Assembly (NCBI RefSeq): GCF_024539815.1
Contig: NZ_JAHHIU010000135.1
Coordinates: forward strand, 1 to 38,465
DNA: 38,465 nt
Origin: Streptomyces hayashii
GTDB taxonomy: Bacteria; Actinomycetota; Actinomycetes; Streptomycetales; Streptomycetaceae
Direction of reading: 5' to 3'
Part shown: piece by piece, positions 8,263 to 15,859 of the stretch
How the letters are laid out: every line of letters begins with the position of its first letter
Position numbering within the stretch: position 1 is the stretch's first letter
Notes under the pieces: generated by a model
What the model saw: the letters and a program-made list of their open reading frames with translations, nothing else
The model's database searches: none
Told to the model about the DNA's origin: nothing
Position numbers and translations under genes: made by a program

Positions 8263-8904
8263 ATGCGCACCCGCTCCCGCTCCCTCCTCGCCCTTGCCGG
8301 TACTGTCGCCGCCCTGTCTCTCGCCGCCGTCACCCCGGCCTCCGCTGCCGGCGCGGTCCTGACGACCGCCAACGGCGACGTCGCCGTCGGTGACGTCCTC
8401 AACGCGTCCCTGGCCAGCGGCACCACCGCCACGCTGTACTCCAGCGCGACCGGCACCAGCGGTGTCTCCTGTGCCTCGTCCGCCTTCAGCGCCACCGTCA
8501 CCGACAACCCGACCGCGCCCGGCACCGCCACGGAGTCGCTCACCGCGCACTCCTTCGGCAGCTGCACGGCCAACGTGCTCGGCGTGCTCGGCGTCACCAG
8601 CGTCACGGTCAACAACCTGCCCTACACCACCAGCGTGGGGTCGGACGGCTCCGTGACCGTGACCGCGGCGGCCGGCTCCACCGTCCAGACCACGGTCGTG
8701 CTGCGCACCCTGCTCGGCAGCATCAACTGCGTCTACCAGGCCCCGAGCCTGACCGGCGTCGCGAGCAACGCGGACAACAGCATCACCTTCACCAGCCAGC
8801 ACTTCACCAAGACGTCCGGCTCGTCGCTCTGCTTCGCCAACGGCTACTTCACCGCGAAGTACGCCCCGGTGACCGACGCGGGCGCGGCAGTCAACGTCAA
8901 CTGA
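8263..8904 (+). CDS. Secreted protein of unknown function (signal peptide, Ser/Thr/Ala-rich)
   Basis: Exported protein of 213 residues. The signal peptide is clear: MRTRSRS, a hydrophobic LLALAGTVAALSLAAVTPA core and an ASA cleavage site near residue 28. The mature part is rich in Ser, Thr, Ala and Val with regularly spaced beta-like segments. It has four Cys (VSCASS, GSCTAN, INCVYQ, SLCFAN) that could form two disulfides. I recognise it only as a type common in Streptomyces and annotated as a signal-sequence domain protein. The ATG is preceded by GAAAGAGG. It is followed by a strong hairpin at 8925-8965 and converges on the LPMO gene. Confidence 0.85.
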   Translation: MRTRSRSLLALAGTVAALSLAAVTPASAAGAVLTTANGDVAVGDVLNASLASGTTATLYSSATGTSGVSCASSAFSATVTDNPTAPGTATESLTAHSFGSCTANVLGVLGVTSVTVNNLPYTTSVGSDGSVTVTAAAGSTVQTTVVLRTLLGSINCVYQAPSLTGVASNADNSITFTSQHFTKTSGSSLCFANGYFTAKYAPVTDAGAAVNVN

Positions 8905-8924
8905 TCACCGCTCAGCGCGGCTGA

Positions 8925-8965
8925 TCCGTGCGCGGCCGGCCCAGGTGCGGCCGGCCGTGCACGGA
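8925..8965. terminator. Bidirectional hairpin terminator between the secreted-protein and LPMO genes
   Basis: Arms of 17 bases (8925-8941 and 8949-8965) pair with one mismatch around a 7-base loop; the core is GGCCGGCC on both sides. It begins 20 bases after one stop codon and ends 77 bases before the stop of the convergent gene. Confidence 0.7.
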
Positions 8966-9042
8966 CACGACATCCGGGTGTGCGGACAACTGACCTCCGC
9001 GCACCCGGAGTTCCGTATGCCGCCGTTTTGCTCACCCGACGC

Positions 9043-9996
9043 TCAGCGCCGGCGCAGCCGCACGGCCAGGGTGGTTCCGCCGGTGAGCGCCAGCACCGCT
9101 GCGGCGCCACCGGCCAGCATCGGCGCCGACGGCCCGGTGCTGCCCGTGGTCTCGGACGCCACCGGAGTGCTCCTGGGAGCGGCCGCGACGGCCTGCGCCG
9201 AGGTGGGGCCCGAGGACGCCGACGCCGACGGGCTGCCGGACGCCGACGACGGCGTTCCGCTCCCCGCGCTCCCCGCACTCGCCGCAGTGGTCGAAACCGG
9301 CGCTTTGCTCACCGGCGGGCTCGCCGGCCTGTTTCCCGGCTCGCTGTGCGAGACCGATGTCGAGAAAACCACGTCCGAACACGAGTAATAGGTGTCTGGC
9401 GTGCTGCTGTTCTGCCAGACGGTGTACAGCATCTGCCGTCCCGTCCGGTCCGAGGGCAGCTTCGCCGTGAAGCGGTAGGCGCCGTTCTTCAACTCCGGGT
9501 CCTTGACCTCGGCGAACGGCCGCTCCGGCAGATCGGACCAGGTAAGCGGTTTCGACGAGTCGTACCCGGGCTTCGAGAGATACAGCTTGAACGTGCCGGT
9601 GTGCGCGATCGTCGAGGCGTACGTCATGCGCAGGGTCCCGCCCGGGGACAACCTGGTCGACGGCCAGTCGGTGCGGGCGAGGTCGAGCCCCTTGTAGGCG
9701 TCCAGCCCTCCGCTGCACAGATGCCCGTCCGGGACGGTCTGCCGGTCACGACCGTTCACGTTCGCCACCCGCAGGTTGTCCCAGGCCGCGAAGGTGGAAC
9801 CGTTAGCGTCGACGGCAGCCCGGCAGGCCGCCGTCCGGGCGGCGGCGCCCTCGGGGGAGCAGGCGTACACCCGGCTGACCGGATCCGTCGGGGCGCCGTG
9901 CGCCTGGGCCGGTCCCGCGGCCCACAGGCCCAGCAGAAGGGGCCCCACGGCGGTGGCCGCGAAGGCTGCGGTTCGGTGTGCGGTCGTGCGGGGCAT
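9043..9996 (-). CDS. AA10 lytic polysaccharide monooxygenase with C-terminal membrane anchor
   Basis: Copper-dependent oxygenase of family AA10, which cleaves chitin or cellulose oxidatively outside the cell. The 317-residue precursor has a signal peptide ending GPAQA, so His33 (HGAPTDP) becomes the mature N-terminus. With His132 (STIAHTGTF) it would form the copper histidine brace, and Phe211 (CSDVVF) fits the axial position. The catalytic domain ends near residue 217. A Ser/Ala/Pro-rich linker (about 219-285) and a hydrophobic segment near 287-311 follow, ending in RLRRR. No LPxTG-like sortase motif is visible, so the enzyme is probably held by a membrane helix; most secreted AA10 enzymes are soluble. 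GAGGAG lies 9 bases before the ATG. Confidence 0.93.
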   Translation of the reverse strand: MPRTTAHRTAAFAATAVGPLLLGLWAAGPAQAHGAPTDPVSRVYACSPEGAAARTAACRAAVDANGSTFAAWDNLRVANVNGRDRQTVPDGHLCSGGLDAYKGLDLARTDWPSTRLSPGGTLRMTYASTIAHTGTFKLYLSKPGYDSSKPLTWSDLPERPFAEVKDPELKNGAYRFTAKLPSDRTGRQMLYTVWQNSSTPDTYYSCSDVVFSTSVSHSEPGNRPASPPVSKAPVSTTAASAGSAGSGTPSSASGSPSASASSGPTSAQAVAAAPRSTPVASETTGSTGPSAPMLAGGAAAVLALTGGTTLAVRLRRR

Positions 9997-10488
9997 CGGG
10001 GACGTCTCCTCGGCCGGCGCGGGAACGGTCTGCCGTGAGTACGGGAATCCGGTTCGGCGCGTTCATCGTGTCGCCTTGTGCCCATGAACACCGAGCCGAC
10101 CGCAACCCTCGGCGGGCGACTGCACGGTGGGCGACGGCACGGTGGGCGACTGCACAGGCGGGCGTCTGCACAGCAGGCGGCTCGGGGTCGGCGGCAGCGC
10201 CCGTGTACGGGCCGTCGCGTCGTTCGGCGACCGATCGCGATCGTCGAGGGTGGGTTTCCGGCCGGATCGAGGGTTTCCCCCGTATCCGTATGACTGATCC
10301 TTTGCCTATCGTTCCTGCACAGCCGACCCACAGGTAACCCCGACCGGTTCGGCCCCCCGCGCATGGCCGGCCCGCCGCGCTGCTCGTCGAGCACCCCCGC
10401 CGCTTCGTTGCACCCCCCGCCGCTTCGACGCCGAAGCGAATCGACCGCCGCTCCGCCCTGTCCGGAGCCGGCCACGAAAGGCACGCCC
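9997..10488. other. Divergent intergenic region between the LPMO and S8 protease genes, with 15-base repeats
   Basis: This 492-base stretch should hold both promoters. About four degenerate copies of a GGCGACTGCACGGTG-like unit run from 10112 to 10178. A perfect 12-base palindrome CGATCGCGATCG lies at 10232-10243. An upstream ATG in the protease frame at 10363 has no ribosome site and would hide the signal peptide, so no extra gene is called. Confidence 0.45.
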
Positions 10489-12303
10489 TTGCGCACCTCG
10501 CCCGCCCTGAGACGGAAGCTGATATCCGTCGCAGCGGTCTCCGCTGCCCTCCTCACCGCCGCCTCGACCGCCTCGGCCGCCGCCCGGGAAACCGCTTCCC
10601 AGGATTCCGCCGTCCCCACCGCCCAGACCGAGGCCGCGCCCGGCGCCCCGGCAGAGCGTCTCATCGTCGGCTACAAGACCGGTGCCGCCGAGGCCACTTC
10701 GAACCCCGCCGCCGAGGCGGACGCCGCCGCCAAGGGCAAGGAGGCCGGCGAGGACGTCGACTTCCAGCGCCGCCTCGGCACCGGCGCAGCCCTGGTCGGC
10801 CTGGGCGACGACCTCACTCGGGCGGACGTCGCCGACGTGGTCGAGCAGTACCGGGCCGATCCACAGGTCGCCTACGTGGTCCCGGACCGGCTGAACAAGC
10901 CGAAGGCCGACCCGAACGACACCGAGTACGCCAAGCAGTGGGACCTCTTCGAGTCCACCGCGGGCATGAACGTTCCCGGCGCCTGGGCCACTTCGACCGG
11001 CGCAGGCGTCACCGTCGCGGTGATCGACACCGGTTACGTAACGCACTCCGACCTGGCCGCGAACATCGTCGCCGGCTACGACTTCATCGCCGACACGGCG
11101 GCCTCCGTCGACGGCGACGGCCGCGACGGCAACCCGGCCGACCCGGGCGACTACTACGCAGCCAATGAGTGCGGTTCCGGCATCCCGGCCAGCGACTCCT
11201 CCTGGCACGGTACCCATGTCGCCGGCACCATCGCCGCCGTCACGAACAACGGCAAGGGCGTCGCCGGCATCGCGTACGGCGCGAAGATCTCTCCGCTCCG
11301 TGTGCTCGGCAAGTGCGGCGGATACGACTCCGACATCATCGACGCCATCACCTGGGCATCCGGTGGAACGGTTTCCGGTGTTCCCGCCAACTCCAACGTC
11401 GCCAAGGTCATCAACATGAGCCTGGGCGGCGACGGGGCGTGCACCTCGGCGACGCAGAGCGCGATCACGGCCGCCGTGAACCGCGGCACGACCGTCGTCG
11501 TGGCCGCCGGCAACGACAACGACAACGTCGCGAACCACTCGCCGGGCAACTGCAACAACGTCATCTCGGTCGGGGCCACCAGCCGCACCGGGGCCAAGGC
11601 GTCCTACTCCAACTACGGTTCCCTGGTGGACATCTCGGCACCCGGCGGCCAGACGAGCACCGGCACCGCCAACGGCATCCTGTCCACGCTGAACTCGGGC
11701 GCCAAGACGCCGTCGAGCGAGTCCTACGCCTACTACCAGGGCACCAGCATGGCCACCCCGCACATCGCCGGCCTGGTCGCGCTGATGAAGTCGGCGAATC
11801 CCTCGCTGACCCCGGCGCAGATCGAGGCGGCCATCAAGAGCAACGCCCGTCCGCTGCCTGGCGCCTGCTCCGGCGGTTGCGGCGCGGGTCTCGCGGACGC
11901 GGCCAGGACCGTGCAGGCGGTGAGCGGCTCCGGCGGCTCCGGGGGCTCGACCGGGGGCGCCACCTACTCCAGCACCACCAGCGTCGCGATCCCGGACAAC
12001 GGGTCCGCCGTCGAATCCCCGATCACCGTCACCGGTCGTACCGGCAACGCCCCGGCCACCCTCAAGGTCGGCGTCGACATCACCCACACCTACCGCGGCG
12101 ACCTCGTCGTCGACCTCGTCGCGCCCGACGGGACCGCCTACCGCCTGAAGGCGGCGAGCAGCTCGGACTCCGCGGACGACGTCAACACCACCTACTCGGT
12201 CGACGCCTCCGCCGAGACCGCCAACGGCACCTGGAAACTGCGCGTGCAGGACACCGCCGCGCAGGACACGGGAAGGCTCAACGGCTGGAAGCTGACCTTC
12301 TGA
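10489..12303 (+). CDS. Secreted S8 subtilisin-like protease with I9 propeptide and P-domain
   Basis: Secreted serine endopeptidase, 604 residues from a TTG start at 10489. That start has AAAGG 7 bases upstream and places the signal peptide (RRKLISVAAVSAALLTAASTASA) at the N-terminus. An I9-type propeptide covers about residues 56-137 (AERLIVGYKTG to VAYVVPDRLN). The catalytic triad is Asp180 (VAVIDTG), His240 (SSWHGTHVAG) and Ser420 (GTSMATPHIAG), with the oxyanion Asn in AAGNDND. A Gly/Ser linker near 485-495 leads to a proprotein-convertase P-domain (about 500-604, with DITHTYRGDLVVDLVAPDG and NGTWKLRVQD). P-domains usually help folding and stability. The gene is followed by a terminator at 12393-12432. 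Confidence in the family is high; natural substrates are unknown. Confidence 0.95.
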   Translation: MRTSPALRRKLISVAAVSAALLTAASTASAAARETASQDSAVPTAQTEAAPGAPAERLIVGYKTGAAEATSNPAAEADAAAKGKEAGEDVDFQRRLGTGAALVGLGDDLTRADVADVVEQYRADPQVAYVVPDRLNKPKADPNDTEYAKQWDLFESTAGMNVPGAWATSTGAGVTVAVIDTGYVTHSDLAANIVAGYDFIADTAASVDGDGRDGNPADPGDYYAANECGSGIPASDSSWHGTHVAGTIAAVTNNGKGVAGIAYGAKISPLRVLGKCGGYDSDIIDAITWASGGTVSGVPANSNVAKVINMSLGGDGACTSATQSAITAAVNRGTTVVVAAGNDNDNVANHSPGNCNNVISVGATSRTGAKASYSNYGSLVDISAPGGQTSTGTANGILSTLNSGAKTPSSESYAYYQGTSMATPHIAGLVALMKSANPSLTPAQIEAAIKSNARPLPGACSGGCGAGLADAARTVQAVSGSGGSGGSTGGATYSSTTSVAIPDNGSAVESPITVTGRTGNAPATLKVGVDITHTYRGDLVVDLVAPDGTAYRLKAASSSDSADDVNTTYSVDASAETANGTWKLRVQDTAAQDTGRLNGWKLTF

Positions 12304-12392
12304 CCGACGCTCTGACCGACCCGCCGGCCGACGTTTCTGAACGCCTTTCCGGCCTCTGAGCGGACTGTTGCAGTGGCGCGTCACGATGAACG

Positions 12393-12432
12393 GGCGGGCC
12401 GGCCGGTGTGGATGGACACCGACCGGCCCGCC
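12393..12432. terminator. Bidirectional terminator shared by the S8 protease and the repeat gene
   Basis: Arms 12393-12409 and 12416-12432 pair over 17 bases with one mismatch around a 6-base loop. It is 90 bases after the protease stop. Its other edge touches the TGA (12433-12435) of the minus-strand repeat gene. Confidence 0.7.
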
Positions 12433-12838
12433 TCACGTGTGTCTGCGCAAGACTCCGAAACCGCTGTCGCAACCGTCGCCGCGCTCGCTTCCGCAATCGC
12501 TTCCACGCTTGTTGCTGTAACTGCTCTCGCGACTGTTGCCGTGCTTGTTGCTGTAAACCGTTGTGGGGGCCGTTGCTGCGCTTGTTGCTGTAACCGTTGT
12601 CGTGACTGTTGCAGCGCTTGGCGCTGGAACGGCTGTCGCGACTGTTGCCGTGCTCCTTGCCGCAACCCTTGCCGTGACCGTTGCCGTGTTCCTTGCCGCA
12701 ACCGTTGTCGTGACTGTTGCCACGCTCCTTGCTGTAGTCGGCCTCGTAACGGACTCCTCGAACGGCTCCCGAAGCGACCGGGAACAGATGGTCCGTGGCG
12801 TGACATGGGCTGTTCTCGGCGCGAGTTACACGTGTCAT
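12433..12838 (-). pseudogene. Frameshifted gene for a 12-residue-repeat Gly/Asn/His/Lys/Ser-rich protein
   Basis: I do not recognise this family. From ATG 12838 (GTG 12841 is an alternative) the minus strand reads about 32 ordinary residues. Five 12-residue units follow: YSKERGNSHDNG, CGKEHGNGHGKG, CGKEHGNSRDSR, SSAKRCNSHDNG and YSNKRSNGPHNG. The frame then shifts, because plus-strand AAA at 12555-12557 has one A more than the sister unit near 12592. Removing it restores units YSNKHGNSRESS and YSNKRGSDCGSE and a short tail to the TGA at 12433, about 134 residues in all. The stop abuts the shared terminator hairpin, which favours a real gene. The ribosome site is poor (GAGG only 2 bases from ATG). 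There is no signal peptide. His and Cys spacing could bind metal, but that is a guess. A sequencing error is possible. Confidence 0.5.
12460..12745. repeat. Degenerate 36-base tandem repeat array
   Basis: About seven to eight units of 36 bases. The clearest read GCCGTG-CTCCTTGCCGCAACC-GTTGTCGTGACTGTT with small changes. The period equals 12 codons and stays in one minus-strand frame apart from the single extra base at 12555-12557. The opposite strand gives a hydrophobic Val/Ala/Leu repeat, which I regard as the shadow. Confidence 0.75.
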
Positions 12839-13062
12839 CACCTCGCCGCAGAACCGCTCCCTCCGGAATCAGCTCCAGAAACCGCGCATCCCGTCTCTTT
12901 CGATAGTCGTTCGGACTGTGCCACTGGTACGTTTTCTGTTGGAGGCGGTTTCTTGAGAGAGCCGTCGTCTGCGGGCAAGTCCGGTGATCGTCATAGGAGT
13001 CGGCGATCTCCGCGACCTGGTCGCCACTGCCGCACGGTGAGCTATGGTCTACGTGGGGTAAG

Positions 13063-13086
13063 AAAAAACGGCATGACCCGTTCTTT
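13063..13086. promoter_or_regulatory. ARE-like palindromic operator upstream of the TetR gene
   Basis: Symmetric arms around 13074/13075 include AACGG (13067-13071) and CCGTT (13078-13082), extended by AAA (13063-13065) and TTT (13084-13086). A looser outer pair GGTAA/TTACC lies at 13057-13061 and 13085-13089. Size and symmetry resemble the autoregulatory elements bound by gamma-butyrolactone receptor repressors. It starts 48 bases before the TetR ATG, just downstream of a -10-like TATGGT (13043-13048), which suggests autorepression. Confidence 0.55.
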
Positions 13087-13110
13087 ACCGGCCCGGGAGA
13101 GTATCAGCCG

Positions 13111-13761
13111 ATGGCGAGGCAGTTACGCGCCGAACAGACCCGCACGACGATCATCACGGCCGCCGCCGACCTGTTCGACCGGCGCGGTTACGAGTCGACA
13201 AGTCTCAGTGACATCGTCGCGCACGCCCATGTCACCAAGGGCGCCCTGTACTTCCACTTCGCGGCGAAGGAGGACCTCGCCCACGCCATCATGGAGCTGC
13301 AGTCCCAGGCCGCCCGCCGGGTCGCCGGCGAGATCGACGACCGTGGCTACACGTCCCTCGAAGCCGTGATGCGACTGACGTTCGGTCTGACCAGGCTGTC
13401 GGTCGAGGGGCCGATCGCCCGGGCCGGCCTGCGGCTCGCCACCGGGGGAGTGGCGGTTCGACCACCCCTGCCGCACCCGTTCGCGGAGTTGCTGGACCTG
13501 ATCTCCCGGCGGCTCGGCGGCGCGGTGAAGGAGTCCGACATCCACCAGGACGTCGACGTCGACGCAGTGGCCCACTCCCTGGTGTGCTTCTTCGTCGGGA
13601 CCCGTGTCGTCGGCCGCTCCCGCGAACCCGCCGGTCGGCTGCCCCGTCGGATGTCCGAGATGTGGTATGTCCTCATCCGAGGGCTGGTGCCGGTGCCGCG
13701 TCGCCCGCGCTATCTGACCCTCGTCACACGACTGGAACGGGAGATCATGGCGGCGGTCTGA
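13111..13761 (+). CDS. TetR-family regulator of the gamma-butyrolactone receptor (ScbR/ArpA) type
   Basis: DNA-binding repressor of 216 residues. The N-terminal helix-turn-helix covers about residues 7-55 (IITAAADLFDRRGYESTSLSDIVAHAHVTKGALYFHF). The whole pattern, including KEDLAHAIMELQSQ and the C-terminal FFVGTRVVGRSREPAGRLPRRMSEMWYVLIRGLV, matches the ScbR/ArpA group, whose members bind gamma-butyrolactone signals and leave their operators. No butyrolactone-synthase (AfsA-like) gene is visible here. ATG 13111 follows GGGAGA at about 11 bases. An ARE-like palindrome lies directly upstream, so self-control is likely. The gene ends at a perfect 15-base hairpin. It could be an orphan receptor or a pseudo-receptor. 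Confidence 0.88.
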   Translation: MARQLRAEQTRTTIITAAADLFDRRGYESTSLSDIVAHAHVTKGALYFHFAAKEDLAHAIMELQSQAARRVAGEIDDRGYTSLEAVMRLTFGLTRLSVEGPIARAGLRLATGGVAVRPPLPHPFAELLDLISRRLGGAVKESDIHQDVDVDAVAHSLVCFFVGTRVVGRSREPAGRLPRRMSEMWYVLIRGLVPVPRRPRYLTLVTRLEREIMAAV

Positions 13762-13787
13762 GAGCCGTCGCAGCAGGGCTCGTTCGC

Positions 13788-13821
13788 CTTCGAGGGCCGA
13801 CGCGTGCGTCGGCCCTCGAAG
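13788..13821 (+). terminator. Terminator hairpin after the TetR gene
   Basis: A perfect 15-base stem (13788-13802 with 13807-13821) and a 4-base loop lie 27 bases after the TetR stop. This is the cleanest hairpin in the window. Confidence 0.8.
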
Positions 13822-13866
13822 ACGTGGATGGGCGGCCGTGACCCCGAACGGAGTGCACGGAATGTC

Positions 13867-13914
13867 GGGCAGGGCAGGGCAGGGCAGGGCAGGGCAAGGC
13901 AGGGCAGGGCAGGG
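13867..13914. repeat. GGGCA pentanucleotide tandem repeat
   Basis: Nine to ten tandem copies of GGGCA, with one interrupted unit at about 13894-13899. It lies 45 bases beyond the TetR terminator in non-coding sequence. Confidence 0.85.
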
Positions 13915-14053
13915 AAGCGAAGGTCGGGCCGGGGGAGGTCGAGCATGCGTCGCGGCGGCCGGACGGCCGCTCGGCCGGAGGGACGGCGCGGTCGACAGCT
14001 GGCTCGGCCGCTGCATCGCTGACGGCCGCCGCATTGCCCACAGGGGCGCCACT

Positions 14054-14195
14054 TTGCCGACCCAGCCGCCCCATTGCCGACCCAGCCTCCCCATTTGCCG
14101 ACCCAGCCTCCCCGTTGCCGGCTGGGGCCCGGGCTGCCGGTCCGATCGGTGGGAGTGGTCCGATTGGCGGGAGCGGTCCGATCGGCGGGAGCGAC
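14054..14195. repeat. Two short direct-repeat blocks of about 21 and 18 bases
   Basis: Block one (14054-14122) repeats TTGCCGACCCAGCC with spacers CTCCCCAT or similar. Block two (14140-14195) repeats TCCGAT(C/T)GGCGGGAG three times. Both are non-coding. Confidence 0.65.
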
Positions 14196-14284
14196 CCGGA
14201 GGCGTCCGCTCTTCCGGCTCCGCCGGTCACCCCGTCCGGCCGCTCCCGCTGATCATGAGGAGCACTCTCACCGCGCCCCCGCGA

Positions 14285-14290
14285 TACCGT
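14285..14290 (+). promoter_or_regulatory. Possible -10 element (TACCGT) for a leaderless DUF89 transcript
   Basis: TACCGT fits the Streptomyces TANNNT pattern and ends 7 bases before ATG 14298. No ribosome site precedes that ATG. A good -35 is not seen, so this is tentative. Confidence 0.3.
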
Positions 14291-14297
14291 GAGCCGC

Positions 14298-15605
14298 ATG
14301 AGTCGTACCCCCGCACTGCCCGTGATCCTCGGCAACGAACCCGGCTCGTTTCCCCGCAGCGTGCTGGCCGAGCGGCATCCGGCGATCATCCGACAGGTGC
14401 GGGACGCCTTTCCCTACGGGCCCGACGCCCATCGTGCGCTGGACGCGTTGGCGGACTCCTGCGCCGAGGGCGTCATCGAACCGCTGCCCCAGGACGCGCA
14501 TGACCGGGACCGTTGGCGGGACTGGGGACTCGACGGCTACGTCGGCCGTTCCTGGTTCGACGTGCCCTGGCTGTGGTCGGAAAGCTACTTCTACCGTCGG
14601 CTCCTCGATGCGGTCGGGTACTTCGGCCCGGGGCCGTGGGCGGGCATCGACCCCTTCCGGCCGTTCAAGCTCGCCGAACTCGACGCGGTCGAGACCGACG
14701 AGGAACTGACCGCCCTCGACTCCCTCGCGGACCGGCCGGTCGAGGAGCGGGGCCGGGCCCTTCTGCACGGCTCCCTCTGGGGCAACCGGGCGGACCTGGG
14801 CTTCCGGTTGTCGGACGGCGCGGCCGAGGGGCGGGCCGCCGTGCCGGGGCTGGTCGCCGACGACAGCGAGGCGCTGTGGTCCCTGCTGGCGGTCACGCAA
14901 AAACACACGCGAACGCATGCGCGGGCGAAGGCGGCCCGGGACCGGGACGGTGGTCGGTGTCAGGACGGCGATCAGACCCGGGGCGGGGACGGCAGCACGG
15001 GTGAGGGCGCGGGTGAGGAGGTGGGCGCGGGCACGACCCTGTGCCTGGTCGCCGACAATGCCGGCCGCGAACTGGTCCCTGATCTCCTCCTGGTGGCCCA
15101 TCTCCTGGACCGCGGGCATTGCGACCGGGTCGTCCTGCACGTAAAGCCGTACCCGTACTACGTCTCCGACGCGACGACGGCAGACGTCGTCGACGCGTTG
15201 CGGAAACTGACGAGCGCGGGAGGCGCGGCCGCCGATCACGGCCGACGTCTCTGGGCGGCCATGGCGGACGGTGCCCTGACGGTGCGCGCCCATCCGTTCT
15301 CCGCCGCACCCCTGCCGTACTCGCGGATGCCGGACGACCTGCGGGCCGAGTTCGCGGGGGCTGCCTTGACGATCGTGAAGGGGGACCTCAACTACCGCCG
15401 CCTGGTGGGCGACAGCAGGTGGGCCCCGACCACCCCCTTCGCCGATGTCGCCGCCCACTTCCCCGGTCCGGTCGTGGCGCTGCGCACCCTGAAGTCCGAT
15501 GTGATCACCGGGCTCGACGCCGCCACGGAGGCCGCGTTGGTCGCCGCCGAAGGACAACGCTGGCGGACCGGCGGGACGCATGCGCTGATCCAAATGCGGG
15601 AATGA
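14298..15605 (+). CDS. DUF89/ARMT1-like damage-control phosphatase family protein
   Basis: Cytoplasmic protein of 435 residues of the DUF89 family, whose studied members are metal-dependent phosphatases acting on damaged or unwanted phospho-metabolites; databases also call relatives protein-glutamate O-methyltransferases. The metal-site motifs are present: LVADNAGRELVPDLL with Asp253, and IVKGDLNYRRL with Asp363 and Asn365. Just before the first motif sits a low-complexity insert of about 40 residues (THARAKAARDRD to GAGEEVGAG), rich in Arg, Asp and Gly. It looks like an expanded surface loop. I prefer ATG 14298 over GTG 14289 because a TACCGT -10-like element lies 7 bases upstream, fitting a leaderless mRNA. 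Confidence 0.85.
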   Translation: MSRTPALPVILGNEPGSFPRSVLAERHPAIIRQVRDAFPYGPDAHRALDALADSCAEGVIEPLPQDAHDRDRWRDWGLDGYVGRSWFDVPWLWSESYFYRRLLDAVGYFGPGPWAGIDPFRPFKLAELDAVETDEELTALDSLADRPVEERGRALLHGSLWGNRADLGFRLSDGAAEGRAAVPGLVADDSEALWSLLAVTQKHTRTHARAKAARDRDGGRCQDGDQTRGGDGSTGEGAGEEVGAGTTLCLVADNAGRELVPDLLLVAHLLDRGHCDRVVLHVKPYPYYVSDATTADVVDALRKLTSAGGAAADHGRRLWAAMADGALTVRAHPFSAAPLPYSRMPDDLRAEFAGAALTIVKGDLNYRRLVGDSRWAPTTPFADVAAHFPGPVVALRTLKSDVITGLDAATEAALVAAEGQRWRTGGTHALIQMRE

Positions 15606-15859
15606 CCCCGCAACCGCAACCGCAACCGCCTGCCTGCTCGTCCCAGCCCTCCCCGTCTCCCCGCCTTCCCTGTCTCGCGTCTCCTCCGCCTCCCCGTCTC
15701 CCGGCTCCTCCGCCTCCCCGCGACTTCCGGGGATCTGTCCGTGTGTCGACGCGCATGCCGACTGCCGTACCGTTCACCGCTTTCCGTCCGATTCACGCGA
15801 TGGTGTGATCATGTGCCGCCCTGTGGATGGCGGTGAGAACCCCCGGGTAGGGCCCGGCC

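Larger units (their letters stand above)
13822..14284. other. Repeat-rich gap between the TetR and DUF89 genes
   Basis: Three kinds of tandem repeat follow one another: a GGGCA pentamer run at 13867-13914, about three copies of a 20-21-base TTGCCGACCCAGCCTCCCCAT-like unit at 14054-14122, and three copies of an 18-base GTCCGATCGGCGGGAGCG-like unit at about 14140-14195. Open frames across it only reflect the repeats. Confidence 0.6.

Noticed and set aside
10306..12384. A 692-codon open frame antisense to the S8 protease
   Set aside because: Gly/Arg/Val-rich shadow of a strongly supported gene; no ribosome site or domain.
12563..12780. Hydrophobic Val/Ala/Leu repeat frame on the plus strand of the 36-base array
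   Set aside because: It is the mirror of the minus-strand repeat; the minus frame has ordinary N-terminal residues and a stop at a terminator, so it is the better coding strand.
12869..12889. A tiny minus-strand open frame (MRGFWS) upstream of the repeat gene, possibly a leader peptide
   Set aside because: Too short to tell from chance, and no attenuator-like alternative hairpins were found.
13745..14389. Minus-strand frame with LPPIGP and GEAGSA repeats beyond the TetR gene
   Set aside because: The repeats come from non-coding tandem DNA, and the frame runs through the TetR terminator hairpin.
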